A stretch of DNA of 64,000 bases from Tenacibaculum sp. (GTDB taxonomy: Bacteria > Bacteroidota > Bacteroidia > Flavobacteriales > Flavobacteriaceae): contig JAKVCX010000011.1 of the NCBI GenBank assembly GCA_022448525.1, forward strand, positions 1-64,000, in the 5' to 3' direction. Made by a program: the position numbers and the translations under genes. The notes beneath the pieces were generated by a model. That model worked only from the letters and a program-made list of their open reading frames with translations, was not told where the DNA came from and did not search any database. Shown here piece by piece: positions 1 through 8,858 of the stretch; positions within the stretch are counted from its first letter, which is position 1, and every line of letters begins with the position of its first letter.

Positions 1-1
1 A

Positions 2-785
2 GTTACAGATGCTTCAAATGGTACAGTTACAATTGATGATGGCGGAACACCAGATGATCCAAGTGATGATATTGTTACTTATACTCCAAATGATGGATTC
101 ACAGGAACTGATACTTTCACATATACAATTTGTGATAACGCAAGTCCGGCAAACTGTTCTACTGCAACTGTTACAATTACTGTAACTCCAGTAGATGACG
201 CTCCGGTTGCAGTTGATGATACAGCAACAGTAGTGGAAGATGGTATGGTAGATATTGATGTAACAGCCAATGATACTGACGTACCGACAGATGGAACATT
301 AACAGTTACGGATCCATTAAATGGTACAGTTACAATTGATGATGGCGGAACACCAAATGATCCAAGTGATGATATTGTAACTTATGTTCCAAATGCTGAT
401 TTCAATGGAACAGATGTGTTCACTTACACAGTTTGTGATAACGCAAGTCCTGCAAATTGTACGACAGCTACTGTTACAATCACAGTAATTCCTACACCTG
501 ATGCAGTTGATGATACTGCCACTACCAATGCTGGGGAAGATGTAGATATTGATGTTACAGCGAACGATAATGATGTACCAAATGATGGAACTATTGATGT
601 AACTGATCCAAACGACGGAACTGTTGATATTGATGACAATGGTACACCAGACGATCCAAGTGATGATATCATTATATATACTCCAAATGATGGATTTACA
701 GGAACAGATACGTTCACGTATACAATCTGTGATAATCTAAATCCTCAGACTTGTAGTACAGCTACGGTAACTGTCTTTGTAGAAG
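2..785 (+). repeat. Tandem ~300 bp repeats encoding Ig-like domains
   Basis: Matching blocks recur at 20, 323 and about 617, giving periods of 303 and 294 bases. The first two copies share 33 identical bases from 20 and 323. The third copy has diverged. Repeats probably continue upstream of the window. Confidence 0.85.
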
Positions 786-1090
786 ATGAATGTTTAACTG
801 TATACAATGAATTTAGTCCGAATGGAGATGGAATAAATGATTTCTTAAGAATCAATTGTATCGAAAATTATCCAAATAATACTGTTGAAATATTCAATAG
901 ATGGGGTAATACAGTTTACAGAATTGAAGGATATAATAATGACGATAATAACAAGAGGTTTGAAGGATTGTCGAATGGAAGAGCAACAATTCAAACTAAT
1001 GATAAGTTGCCAGTTGGTACATATTATTATATCTTAGATTTAGGAGATGGAAGTAAGATTAAAAAAGGTTGGATATATATTAATAGATAA
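2..1090 (+). CDS. Repeat-rich T9SS type B adhesin, C-terminal part (5' truncated by the window)
   Basis: The reading frame is open from base 2, so only the C-terminal 362 residues are present. It carries about two and a half Ig/cadherin-like repeats of roughly 100 residues. Each is rich in Asp, Thr and Val, has the block GGTPxDPSDDIV(T/I)Y and ends in a CDNxxPxxC pair of cysteines. The last 95 residues form the gliding-motility-type (CHU_C, type B) sorting domain: EFSPNGDGINDFL, then VEIFNRWGNTVY and a KKGWIYI end. In this family the protein is exported across the outer membrane by the T9SS and held at the surface with a PorP/SprF partner, which is the next gene. The likely role is adhesion or gliding; the ligand is unknown. 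The apparent ATG at 233 lies inside a repeat and is not the start. Confidence 0.9.
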   Translation, partial: VTDASNGTVTIDDGGTPDDPSDDIVTYTPNDGFTGTDTFTYTICDNASPANCSTATVTITVTPVDDAPVAVDDTATVVEDGMVDIDVTANDTDVPTDGTLTVTDPLNGTVTIDDGGTPNDPSDDIVTYVPNADFNGTDVFTYTVCDNASPANCTTATVTITVIPTPDAVDDTATTNAGEDVDIDVTANDNDVPNDGTIDVTDPNDGTVDIDDNGTPDDPSDDIIIYTPNDGFTGTDTFTYTICDNLNPQTCSTATVTVFVEDECLTVYNEFSPNGDGINDFLRINCIENYPNNTVEIFNRWGNTVYRIEGYNNDDNNKRFEGLSNGRATIQTNDKLPVGTYYYILDLGDGSKIKKGWIYINR

Positions 1091-1106
1091 AATTCGAAGA
1101 GAAAAA

Positions 1107-2045
1107 ATGAGACTATCTTTGTCAAAAAAAGCAATACTGGTTGTGTTAGGAGGCATCTTTCTAAATATAGATGCTTTCACACAGCAAGATCCCCATTATA
1201 CACAGTATATGCTAAATACAATGTCTGTAAACCCCGCATATGTCGGTTCTAAAGGGCATACAGTACTTACTGCACTAGGAAGAACCCAGTGGGTTGGTTT
1301 TGAAGGTGCCCCTGACACTCAAAATTTAAGTTATGATACAAGTTTAGGATGGAACAGAATAGGTTTAGGATTTAATTTAGTTAATGATAAATTAGGTCCT
1401 TCGCATGAGCTATACTTAGATGGAAATGTTTCTTATACAATTCAAACTGGAGAAGAAGGAAATTTAGCTTTTGGTTTAAAACTTGGAGGACGTATTTTGA
1501 ATGTAGATTGGACTTTAGGTAATCCAAACGCAGATGGAAATGATCCAACTTTTGAACAGAATATTGTAAATCGATTTTTACCAACAGTCGGAGCAGGTAT
1601 TTATTATCATGAACCAGAATGGTATATTGGGTTATCAGTGCCTAACTTTTTGAGACAAGAACATTATGACGCTGAAAGAGGAACTGGACAAGTAGCAGTC
1701 GAAAGAATGCACTCATTTTTAATTGCGGGATATGTATTTGATATAAGTGATGATGTTAAATTCAAACCAGCGGCTTTAGCAAAAGTTGTATTTGGTGCGC
1801 CAATGTCTTTAGATGTGTCGGCAAACTTCCTTTTTAGTGAGCGATTTAGAGTCGGAGCTGCATGGAGATGGAGTGATTCTATTGCGGCATTGCTAGGTGT
1901 ACAAGTAAGTGATTCTTTACACATAGGCTACGCGTATGATTTAACTACTTCCAATTATAATGTAGTAAACTCAGGAACTCACGAAGTTTTACTTCGATAT
2001 GAAATATTTAAACAGGCTAGAATAAAATCCCCTAGATTTTTTTAA
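1107..2045 (+). CDS. PorP/SprF family type IX secretion outer-membrane protein
   Basis: This 312-residue protein starts with a signal peptide (about residues 1-25). The family hallmark follows at the mature N-terminus, QDPHYTQYMLNTMSVNPA at 27-44, and then a beta-barrel-like alternation to the end. PorP/SprF-like proteins sit in the outer membrane and are needed to display or anchor a particular type B T9SS substrate, usually the one encoded next door. The adhesin lies 16 bases upstream and an OmpA-like protein follows at 12 bases, so the three form an operon. An in-frame ATG at 1047 lies inside the adhesin gene; I prefer 1107 because it begins exactly at the signal peptide. Confidence 0.9.
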   Translation: MRLSLSKKAILVVLGGIFLNIDAFTQQDPHYTQYMLNTMSVNPAYVGSKGHTVLTALGRTQWVGFEGAPDTQNLSYDTSLGWNRIGLGFNLVNDKLGPSHELYLDGNVSYTIQTGEEGNLAFGLKLGGRILNVDWTLGNPNADGNDPTFEQNIVNRFLPTVGAGIYYHEPEWYIGLSVPNFLRQEHYDAERGTGQVAVERMHSFLIAGYVFDISDDVKFKPAALAKVVFGAPMSLDVSANFLFSERFRVGAAWRWSDSIAALLGVQVSDSLHIGYAYDLTTSNYNVVNSGTHEVLLRYEIFKQARIKSPRFF

Positions 2046-2057
2046 AGCATAACTGTA

Positions 2058-4196
2058 ATGAGAACTTTAACAACCAAATTGATCCCCCTCTTTCTTATTG
2101 TATTTAACGTAACAGCAAATAGTCAGAGCAGGAGAGTTGCGGATAAATATTTTGAGAAGTTTGCATATTTGAAAGCTGCTAAAATTTATGAAGCAGTATA
2201 TCAGAAAGGAGATACAACAAAGTATCTATTGAAAAGGCTAGGTGATGCCTATTATAACAATTCACAAACTGAAAAAGCGGAGTTTTGGTATCAAAAACTT
2301 GTTGACGAAAAACAAGAAAAGGATCCTTCTTATTTGTTCAAATATTCACAAGTGTTAAGAAGTAATGGGAGTCTGAAGAAATCAGATTCTATCTATGCAC
2401 TTTTGAATATAGAAATGACCGCTCAAGGTGGTGAGAAATATTTAAATGAAAATAATCATTTACAAGATTTTTTAAATCAAGGAGACCAAAAAATCAGTTT
2501 AAGAAATCTTTCAATTAATACGCCTTTCTCCGATTTTGGAGGTGTTATCTTTGAGGATAAAGTATATTTTGCATCAGCATCGCCAAAAGGAGAGAAAAAG
2601 GAAAAATTATATCGCTGGAATAATCAGCCATTTTTAAATATTTACAAATCGGATAGTTATTTCCAACAAGTATCAGAAACAAAAACGGATTCTGTTTTTG
2701 AGTTAGAAAATAAATCTATTCTTTCACCAAATATTAACACGAAATTTCATGAGTCATCTCCTGTTTTTACAAAAGATGGCAAATTCATGTATTTCAGTAG
2801 AGTAAATTTTAACGGTAAGAAGTTAGGTAAAGACAAAAAGCAAACTGTTAATTTAAAACTATATAAGGCAGAAAGAATAGGAGATGATTGGGGGAATGTA
2901 GAAGAACTTCCATTTAATAGTGATGAATATTCTGTTGCACATCCTGCGTTGAGTCCAGATGGTAAAATTTTATATTTCGCGTCGGATATGCCTGGTTCAA
3001 TTGGACAAACGGATATATTTAAAGTTGAGATTAAAGAGAATGGATATGGAAATCCAATAAATTTAGGAAAAGCAGTAAATACAACTGAAAAAGAAATGTT
3101 TCCATTTATTTCTGAAGACAACGTTCTTTTCTTTTCGTCTAATGGGCACAGAGGTTTAGGTTTACTTGATATCTTTCAAACTAAACTTTATGATGACGGA
3201 AGTTTTAGTCAAATTACTAACCTAGACTTTCCGTTCAATAGTAAAAAAGATGATTTTGCATTTTATGTAGATTCAGAAGGTAAAAAAGGATTCTTTTCAT
3301 CAAATCGCTCCAAAGGAAAAGGAGACGATGATATTTATAGTTTTTTCATTACCGATATTCCTGAGGTTGAAAAGTGTTATGAATACATTACAGGAGTAGT
3401 AACAAATAAAGTAACAAAGGAAAGTATACCTAATACTATAGTTAAACTTATAGATGATTTAGGTACTGTTCTAGAGGAGAAATTAACAGATAGTAGAGGA
3501 AATTATAGTTTTAAATTAGAATGTCAGAAATCAAATTATGTGGTTTTTGCTGAAAAAAGAGATTATAGAGATCCAGATAGTAAAAAAGTTTCTGTTTTAG
3601 GAGAGGAAAAGGATAAGAGTTATCGTGCTGATTTAGTGTTAGATCCATTGATAGTTGGAAATCAAATTGTAATCAAACCAATTTATTTTGACTATGATAA
3701 GGCATTTATTCGTGAAGATGCACAATATGAACTCGAGAATATCGTTACTGTCATGAATAATCACCCAAATATGGTGATTAAAATTGAATCTCACACAGAT
3801 AGTAGGGGAGGGAAAACCTACAATAGAAAATTATCGGATAGAAGAGCAAAGTCAACTAGAGACTTTATTATCTCTCGTGGAATACAATCATATCGTATAG
3901 AAAGTGCTATAGGTTATGGTGAAGATAATTTGCTGAATCATTGTGATGATAAAAATAGTAGAAAGTGTTCTGAAGAGGAACATCAATTAAATAGACGTTC
4001 ATATTTTTATATCGTAAGAGGTAAAGAGGTAACTGTAGATAATGTAAAACCTACAGTAATTGACAAGAAAGGATACGATAAGCAAAAGGCCATGTTAGAT
4101 AGGTTAAGCAAGTTTAAATCAAGAAAAGGTAGAAAACTTAGAACCAAACCAGAAGATGATAAATGTTATCGTGGTAAGAGCGACTGTAACGAGTAA
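2058..4196 (+). CDS. OmpA family protein with PD40 propeller and carboxypeptidase-like domain
   Basis: This is a 712-residue secreted protein: signal peptide (1-22), TPR-like helical region (about 30-120), PD40/WD40-like propeller blades (about 200-430; HPALSPDGKILYFASD, FPFISEDNVLFFSSN), a CarboxypepD_reg-like Ig fold (about 437-520) and an OmpA-C peptidoglycan-binding domain (about 536-650; IYFDYDKAFI, SHTDSRG, LSDRRA). A basic Lys/Arg-rich tail of about 50 residues follows. Flavobacterial proteins of this architecture accompany SprF-like proteins and are thought to tie the adhesin-barrel complex to the cell wall. It is the last gene of the trio and is followed by a strong terminator. Confidence 0.9.
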   Translation: MRTLTTKLIPLFLIVFNVTANSQSRRVADKYFEKFAYLKAAKIYEAVYQKGDTTKYLLKRLGDAYYNNSQTEKAEFWYQKLVDEKQEKDPSYLFKYSQVLRSNGSLKKSDSIYALLNIEMTAQGGEKYLNENNHLQDFLNQGDQKISLRNLSINTPFSDFGGVIFEDKVYFASASPKGEKKEKLYRWNNQPFLNIYKSDSYFQQVSETKTDSVFELENKSILSPNINTKFHESSPVFTKDGKFMYFSRVNFNGKKLGKDKKQTVNLKLYKAERIGDDWGNVEELPFNSDEYSVAHPALSPDGKILYFASDMPGSIGQTDIFKVEIKENGYGNPINLGKAVNTTEKEMFPFISEDNVLFFSSNGHRGLGLLDIFQTKLYDDGSFSQITNLDFPFNSKKDDFAFYVDSEGKKGFFSSNRSKGKGDDDIYSFFITDIPEVEKCYEYITGVVTNKVTKESIPNTIVKLIDDLGTVLEEKLTDSRGNYSFKLECQKSNYVVFAEKRDYRDPDSKKVSVLGEEKDKSYRADLVLDPLIVGNQIVIKPIYFDYDKAFIREDAQYELENIVTVMNNHPNMVIKIESHTDSRGGKTYNRKLSDRRAKSTRDFIISRGIQSYRIESAIGYGEDNLLNHCDDKNSRKCSEEEHQLNRRSYFYIVRGKEVTVDNVKPTVIDKKGYDKQKAMLDRLSKFKSRKGRKLRTKPEDDKCYRGKSDCNE

Positions 4197-4250
4197 GTAA
4201 TAAGAAACAATTAAAGTAATCCCTAAATTATTTTATTGTACGTAAGTATG

Positions 4251-4290
4251 TAAAAAAAAGCGAGAAATTCATTTCTCGCTTTTTGTTTTT
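4251..4290. terminator. Bidirectional intrinsic terminator
   Basis: A 9-bp stem AGCGAGAAA/TTTCTCGCT (4259-4280) has a T run on the right and an A run on the left. It can end both the OmpA operon (+) and the converging membrane-protein gene (-). Confidence 0.85.
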
Positions 4291-4293
4291 TGT

Positions 4294-4740
4294 TTAAATC
4301 ATAACTTCGGAGCTCTTATAACTCTTATAGTATTGCATTACTATAAAGGAACACATGGCCGATGAGGCTATTCCTTCAATTGCTAAGGCAAAAACAACCA
4401 TTTGTAAACTTAGTTCTTTACCCCAAAATGAAGAATTTTCTAAAACTGTTATAAAGTTAGGATCTATAAAACCAACATAAATAATCAGTCCTACAATAGT
4501 TAATCCTACGCCAATAACAGATGATCCAAATCCTGCATAAAAATTATTAAAATACGAACCTGAATTATGATCAATATTCATTTTAATCGCTCTATTCACT
4601 CCCCAGAATACGAAGAGGAAATTTAAAAAACGTAATTCTGATACATTGTCTAAACCGAATAGCTTCATTAATAGAAAATAAACTACGATTAAACCATATA
4701 TTAGAAATGCGTTTTGAAAAATTATTTTGTTTGTACTCAT
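4294..4740 (-). CDS. Small four-helix membrane protein of unknown function
   Basis: This 148-residue protein has four hydrophobic stretches (about 12-30, 38-50, 65-92 and 108-132) and no signal-peptide cleavage motif. Size and layout resemble the DUF4199-type membrane proteins of Bacteroidota, but I do not recognise a diagnostic motif, so the family is a guess. It lies 61 bases downstream of the FAD/Fe-S dehydrogenase on the same strand and could be the last gene of that transcript. It converges on the OmpA gene through a shared terminator. Confidence 0.7.
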   Translation of the reverse strand: MSTNKIIFQNAFLIYGLIVVYFLLMKLFGLDNVSELRFLNFLFVFWGVNRAIKMNIDHNSGSYFNNFYAGFGSSVIGVGLTIVGLIIYVGFIDPNFITVLENSSFWGKELSLQMVVFALAIEGIASSAMCSFIVMQYYKSYKSSEVMI

Positions 4741-4801
4741 GTAAGAAATTTTAAATTCGACTTACAGGAATATACAAAATAAATAGCGGAATATCAAATA
4801 T

Positions 4802-7699
4802 TTAAGCTAAGGATTCTTTTAAAATGGTTACAGGATGTTTAGCAAGTCTTTTTGTACCATCATAAATTTGATGTCTACAGCTCGTTCCAGAAGCGGCTAT
4901 TTCTGTTGATGAATTACATTTTCGAATTTTCGGAAATAACGTATCCTCACCAACTTGCATACTAACTTTGTAATGTTCCTTTTCATATCCAAAAGAACCA
5001 GCCATACCACAACATCCAGTATTCATAATACTTACTTTATAATTCTTTGGTAAATTAAGCATAGTAAATATCGAATGCGTAGTTGATAGTGATTTTTGAT
5101 GGCAATGCCCGTGTATTTTAATTTCTTTCTCCTCAGAAGTAAATAAATCTGGTTTTATGAAACCGTTTTCTATTTCTTTGGTAATAAATTCTTCAATGGT
5201 AAATGTATTTTTAGAAATTTTTTCAGCCTCACTTTTATTATTGGCTAAGCGCAAATATTCATCTCTAAAACTTAAGATAGCCGAAGGTTCAATTCCAACT
5301 AATGGAGTTTCTTCTGTAACGATATCTTTAAAAATTGAAATATTCTTATTCGCAATTTCTTTAGCTTCTTTTAAAAATCCTTTAGATAAATAACTTCTTC
5401 CACTTTCTTCGTGATCAATAATTTCGACATTGTAACCAATTTTATCTAATAGCCCAACAGCATCTTTACCAATATTGGCATCATAAAAGTTTGTAAATTC
5501 ATCATTAAAAAGATAAACTTTCTTTTTATTAGATGTCTTATAGTTTTTAGAATACCAGTTTTGAAGTGTTTTAGGAGCCAATTTAGGAACTTTTCGTTCT
5601 TGAGCTACTCCCATTATAGATTTAGCTATAAAAGTGTTTGTAACAAGGTTTGTTAGTCTTGGGAACTTACTTCCAAGTTTATTGTACTTAGCATTATTCG
5701 CAAAAAGCTTACTTCTGAAAGAATATCCATTTGCTTCCTGATACTGATAAAGGAATTCAGCTTTTAAAGAAGCAACATCAACATTACTCGGACATTCACT
5801 TGAGCATGCTTTACAGCTTAAGCATAAATCAAAAACTGTTTTTAATTCTTTATGATTAAACTTATTGGCTTCTTCCGAATTGGTTAAGAATTCTCTTAAT
5901 GTATTTGCTCTAGCACGTGTTGTATCTTTTTCATCTCTAGTTGCACGGTAACTCGGACATAATGTTCCTCCAGCTTCTGGAGACTTTCTACAATCACCAG
6001 ATCCATTACATTTTTCTGCAAGTTTTAAAATTCCTTCGCTATCTGAAAAATCAAGAATTGTTTTAATTTCAGGTTCCTTGCGGTCAACCTCGTATCGCAG
6101 ACTTTTATCCATTGGAAAAGCATCTACAATTTTACCTTCATTGAAAACATTATAAGGGTCAAACCCTTTTTTGATTCTTTTTAGTAACTCATAATTTTTC
6201 TCACCAATCATTAACGGAATAAATTCTGCACGAACGATTCCATCTCCATGTTCACCACTAAAAGAACCATTATATTTTTTAACTAGTTCAGCAGTTTCGG
6301 TAGTTATTTTTCTGAATAAATCAACATCTTCCGATTTTTTAAGATTTAAAATTGGACGTAAGTGAAGTTCTCCAGCACCAGCATGTGCATAGTAAACAGC
6401 TTGCTGTTGGTATTTATCCATTATCGCAGAGAATTCTTCAATATAATCAGGTAAGTCATTTAAATCTACAGCAGTATCTTCAATGCAGGCAACTGCTTTT
6501 TTATCGCCTACCATGTTCCCAAGTAATCCTAATCCTGCTTTACGTAAATCTAGAACTTTCTTGATATCATTACCATATACTTTGGGAAAATGATAGCCAA
6601 AATTATTTTTCTTAAGATCCGTTATTAGTGCATCCGCTTTTTCTTCTGCTTTTTCTGGTGAACTTTCTTTGATTTCTAACATTAAAACCGCCTCCGGATC
6701 TCCATCTAAGAAAAAACGATTTTGGGCTTGTTCTCTATTATTCTTGGTACAATCTAAAACAACTTTGTCCATTAATTCACAAGTGTACAAATTGTGATTC
6801 ATTGCAATTACAGTGGCTTTCAAACTTTCATTTACACTAGTAAAATGAGGAGCTACCATAATACTTGAAGTAGGGGGTAAGTCGTCTAGTTGAATTTTAA
6901 TAGCGGTTGAAAAAGCCAATGTTCCTTCTGAACCAGAAAGAAATTTAGCAACATTTATGGTTTCTTTATCACCTCCGAATAAATTTGAACTTAAAAATTC
7001 ATCAACAGCATACCCTGTATTTCTTCTATGGATAGAATCTTTTGGAAACTGAGATTTTATTTCCTCTTGTACTTCTGTAGATTTTAGTTCGTTATAAATG
7101 GATTTATAAATGTTTCCTTCAAAGGAATTTTCGAATGATTTTTGTTTAAAATTTTCAGATGTAATTTCTTCAAAACGAGCCAAACTTCCATCGGATAAAA
7201 TAGCATCAATAGCAATAACTTTATCACGAGTTACACCGTATTTTATAGAAGTACTTCCAGATGAGTTATTTCCAACCATTCCTCCAATCATACAACGATT
7301 TGAAGTAGATGTGTTTGGTCCAAAAAATAATCCATAAGGTTGTAAAAAACGATTTAAATCGTCACGAATAATACCAGGTTCAACAGTAATAGTTTTATTT
7401 TCTTGATCAAATTCTAAAATACTCGTAAAATGTTTTGAAACATCCACAACAATTCCATCACCAACACACTGACCAGCTAATGAGGTTCCCGCAGTTCTTG
7501 GGATTAAAGTGATTTTATGCTCTTGAGCAAAAGAAATTAACTTTTGGATATCTTCAATATTTCTAGGGTAGGAAACAGCCAAAGGAATTTTTCTGTATAC
7601 AGAAGCATCTGTGGCATACATTCGTTTATGTAACTCGTCGAATAAAAGTTCTCCAGTTAATTGCTTTGATAAGAATTGTAGTTGTTCGTTAGCTATCAT
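4802..7699 (-). CDS. FAD-binding and Fe-S oxidoreductase, YdiJ-like (probable D-2-hydroxyglutarate dehydrogenase)
   Basis: The 965-residue protein joins a GlcD-type FAD module to an Fe-S module, the YdiJ architecture. The FAD_binding_4 domain occupies about 40-270 (PRTAGTSLAGQ, GGMVGNNSSG). The FAD-oxidase C domain follows (HAGAGELHLRP, SGEHGDGIVR). Two cysteine clusters come next (CNGSGDC near 562; CLSCKACSSECP near 623), and a heterodisulfide-reductase-like CCG domain ends it (HGHCHQK near 866, TGCCGMAGSFGYE near 894). Such enzymes oxidise a D-2-hydroxyacid and pass electrons to the respiratory chain; YdiJ homologues act on D-2-hydroxyglutarate. The 2-oxoadipate dioxygenase-like gene three genes upstream makes that substrate, which favours D-2-hydroxyglutarate over D-lactate here. 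The substrate is inference. Confidence 0.88.
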   Translation of the reverse strand: MIANEQLQFLSKQLTGELLFDELHKRMYATDASVYRKIPLAVSYPRNIEDIQKLISFAQEHKITLIPRTAGTSLAGQCVGDGIVVDVSKHFTSILEFDQENKTITVEPGIIRDDLNRFLQPYGLFFGPNTSTSNRCMIGGMVGNNSSGSTSIKYGVTRDKVIAIDAILSDGSLARFEEITSENFKQKSFENSFEGNIYKSIYNELKSTEVQEEIKSQFPKDSIHRRNTGYAVDEFLSSNLFGGDKETINVAKFLSGSEGTLAFSTAIKIQLDDLPPTSSIMVAPHFTSVNESLKATVIAMNHNLYTCELMDKVVLDCTKNNREQAQNRFFLDGDPEAVLMLEIKESSPEKAEEKADALITDLKKNNFGYHFPKVYGNDIKKVLDLRKAGLGLLGNMVGDKKAVACIEDTAVDLNDLPDYIEEFSAIMDKYQQQAVYYAHAGAGELHLRPILNLKKSEDVDLFRKITTETAELVKKYNGSFSGEHGDGIVRAEFIPLMIGEKNYELLKRIKKGFDPYNVFNEGKIVDAFPMDKSLRYEVDRKEPEIKTILDFSDSEGILKLAEKCNGSGDCRKSPEAGGTLCPSYRATRDEKDTTRARANTLREFLTNSEEANKFNHKELKTVFDLCLSCKACSSECPSNVDVASLKAEFLYQYQEANGYSFRSKLFANNAKYNKLGSKFPRLTNLVTNTFIAKSIMGVAQERKVPKLAPKTLQNWYSKNYKTSNKKKVYLFNDEFTNFYDANIGKDAVGLLDKIGYNVEIIDHEESGRSYLSKGFLKEAKEIANKNISIFKDIVTEETPLVGIEPSAILSFRDEYLRLANNKSEAEKISKNTFTIEEFITKEIENGFIKPDLFTSEEKEIKIHGHCHQKSLSTTHSIFTMLNLPKNYKVSIMNTGCCGMAGSFGYEKEHYKVSMQVGEDTLFPKIRKCNSSTEIAASGTSCRHQIYDGTKRLAKHPVTILKESLA

Positions 7700-7721
7700 T
7701 GTTAACCTTTTAAGGTATTTT

Positions 7722-8366
7722 TTAAGTCAGATAAAAATAATATTCTTCTTCTTTAATATCAGAAATATTCAGTTGTATTTGATTTTTAAAAAAAGGAGCA
7801 TTTAACGTCATAGTATGATACTCTCCATTTTCACCACAAATATCAATATTTAATTTTTTTAATTCTTCTATGGAATTTAGATCAATACGACGTCCAACCC
7901 ATTTTTCATCGAAAAAAGGTTTTTTAACAAGTGAGAAAATTACTTCGAAATTATTTTCAATTAATTCATTGATTAAGTACGATCGGTCTTTTTTCCAAAG
8001 GGGATTAAATACGCTAACACCTGTATTTTTGCTGCGTTCTTCAATCCAGTTATTTGGATGTCCATCGATTTCATCAATATCTCCGGTTACTAGAATATCA
8101 ACGTTGTAAGAGTTTTTAAGTGTTGTAATTGCAGCTTCATAACTTTCTTTCATTGGTGCTTTTACTTCCAATTTTACATGAGGAAGTCCAATAGCATTTG
8201 CTTGTTTTTGTATTAATTCTAAATTATGAGCCTTGAAACTTGCATTTTCAGGAGCGAAAGTTACCAGATAAGTAATGTTATGTCCCGCTTCTTTTGCTTT
8301 TAGAAAAGCTAAAGCACAATCTTTTCCGCCCGTCCAAAGTATGGCAGTATTTTTTGTTTTATTCAA
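7722..8366 (-). CDS. Dph6-like ATP pyrophosphatase (adenine nucleotide alpha hydrolase family)
   Basis: A PP-loop ATPase with WTGGKDCAL at about 11-19 and the family motif GENGEYHTM near 177-185. Archaeal and eukaryotic Dph6 makes diphthamide on EF2. Bacteria lack that modification, so the bacterial substrate is unknown. I start it at the TTG at 8366, which gives MNKTKNTAILW as in typical family N-termini and overlaps the end of the lrp-like gene by only 8 bases. The ATG at 8429 would add 21 residues and overlap by 71. It is 22 bases upstream of the dehydrogenase and appears co-transcribed. A 214-residue product is normal for the family. Confidence 0.85.
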   Translation of the reverse strand: MNKTKNTAILWTGGKDCALAFLKAKEAGHNITYLVTFAPENASFKAHNLELIQKQANAIGLPHVKLEVKAPMKESYEAAITTLKNSYNVDILVTGDIDEIDGHPNNWIEERSKNTGVSVFNPLWKKDRSYLINELIENNFEVIFSLVKKPFFDEKWVGRRIDLNSIEELKKLNIDICGENGEYHTMTLNAPFFKNQIQLNISDIKEEEYYFYLT

Positions 8367-8817
8367 TTGGAGAACTTCTTTTAAAGCAAGTGTCAAAACA
8401 AATAAAGGTATCTGTTCCTGCAACTCCATTAATTAAATGTACTTTATCGTATAAAATTTTCTGAAGATGTTCGTTGTCTCTTGCGTAAATTAATATGAAA
8501 ATAGCATAGTTTCCTGAAACAAAATTGCATTCAACAATTTCATCTATCTTTTCCAATTCTCTCATTACTTCTTTAGCAAAACGGGCTTCTCGTAATCTTA
8601 TTCCAGTGTAAGATTTTGTTTTATATCCTAGTTTTCTTTCATCAAGAACAAATTCGGCATTTTTTATAACTCCTTCTGTAGTAAGCTTTTTAATTCTTTG
8701 ATGAATTAATGAGTTTGAAACCTTTAACTCTTCCGCAATTTGAGAAAAGGCTTTTCTGGCATCTTTTCTCAATTGCGAGAGTATTTGTTTATCGATATAA
8801 TCAAATTGATTTTTCAA
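8359..8817 (-). CDS. Lrp/AsnC family transcriptional regulator
   Basis: The 152-residue protein has the AsnC-type helix-turn-helix at residues 4-63 (IDKQILSQLRKDARKAFSQIA, then VSNSLIHQRIKKL) and a C-terminal RAM ligand-binding domain (about 70-145). Family members sense amino acids, often lysine, leucine or another substrate of the genes they regulate. It sits between the DUF1338 gene (41 bases upstream) and the Dph6-like gene, so it is a good candidate regulator of this cluster. The start is a TTG: an in-frame stop lies upstream, there is no ATG between them, and the HTH begins at residue 4. Confidence 0.9.
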   Translation of the reverse strand: MKNQFDYIDKQILSQLRKDARKAFSQIAEELKVSNSLIHQRIKKLTTEGVIKNAEFVLDERKLGYKTKSYTGIRLREARFAKEVMRELEKIDEIVECNFVSGNYAIFILIYARDNEHLQKILYDKVHLINGVAGTDTFICFDTCFKRSSPIE

Positions 8818-8858
8818 TTGGGTGATATGCTATTATTTGATTTTTATATTTAGCAATA

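Noticed and set aside
20..780. Regular repeats that could look like a CRISPR array
   Set aside because: The period is about 300 bases, the frame stays open, and the repeats encode Ig-like protein domains.
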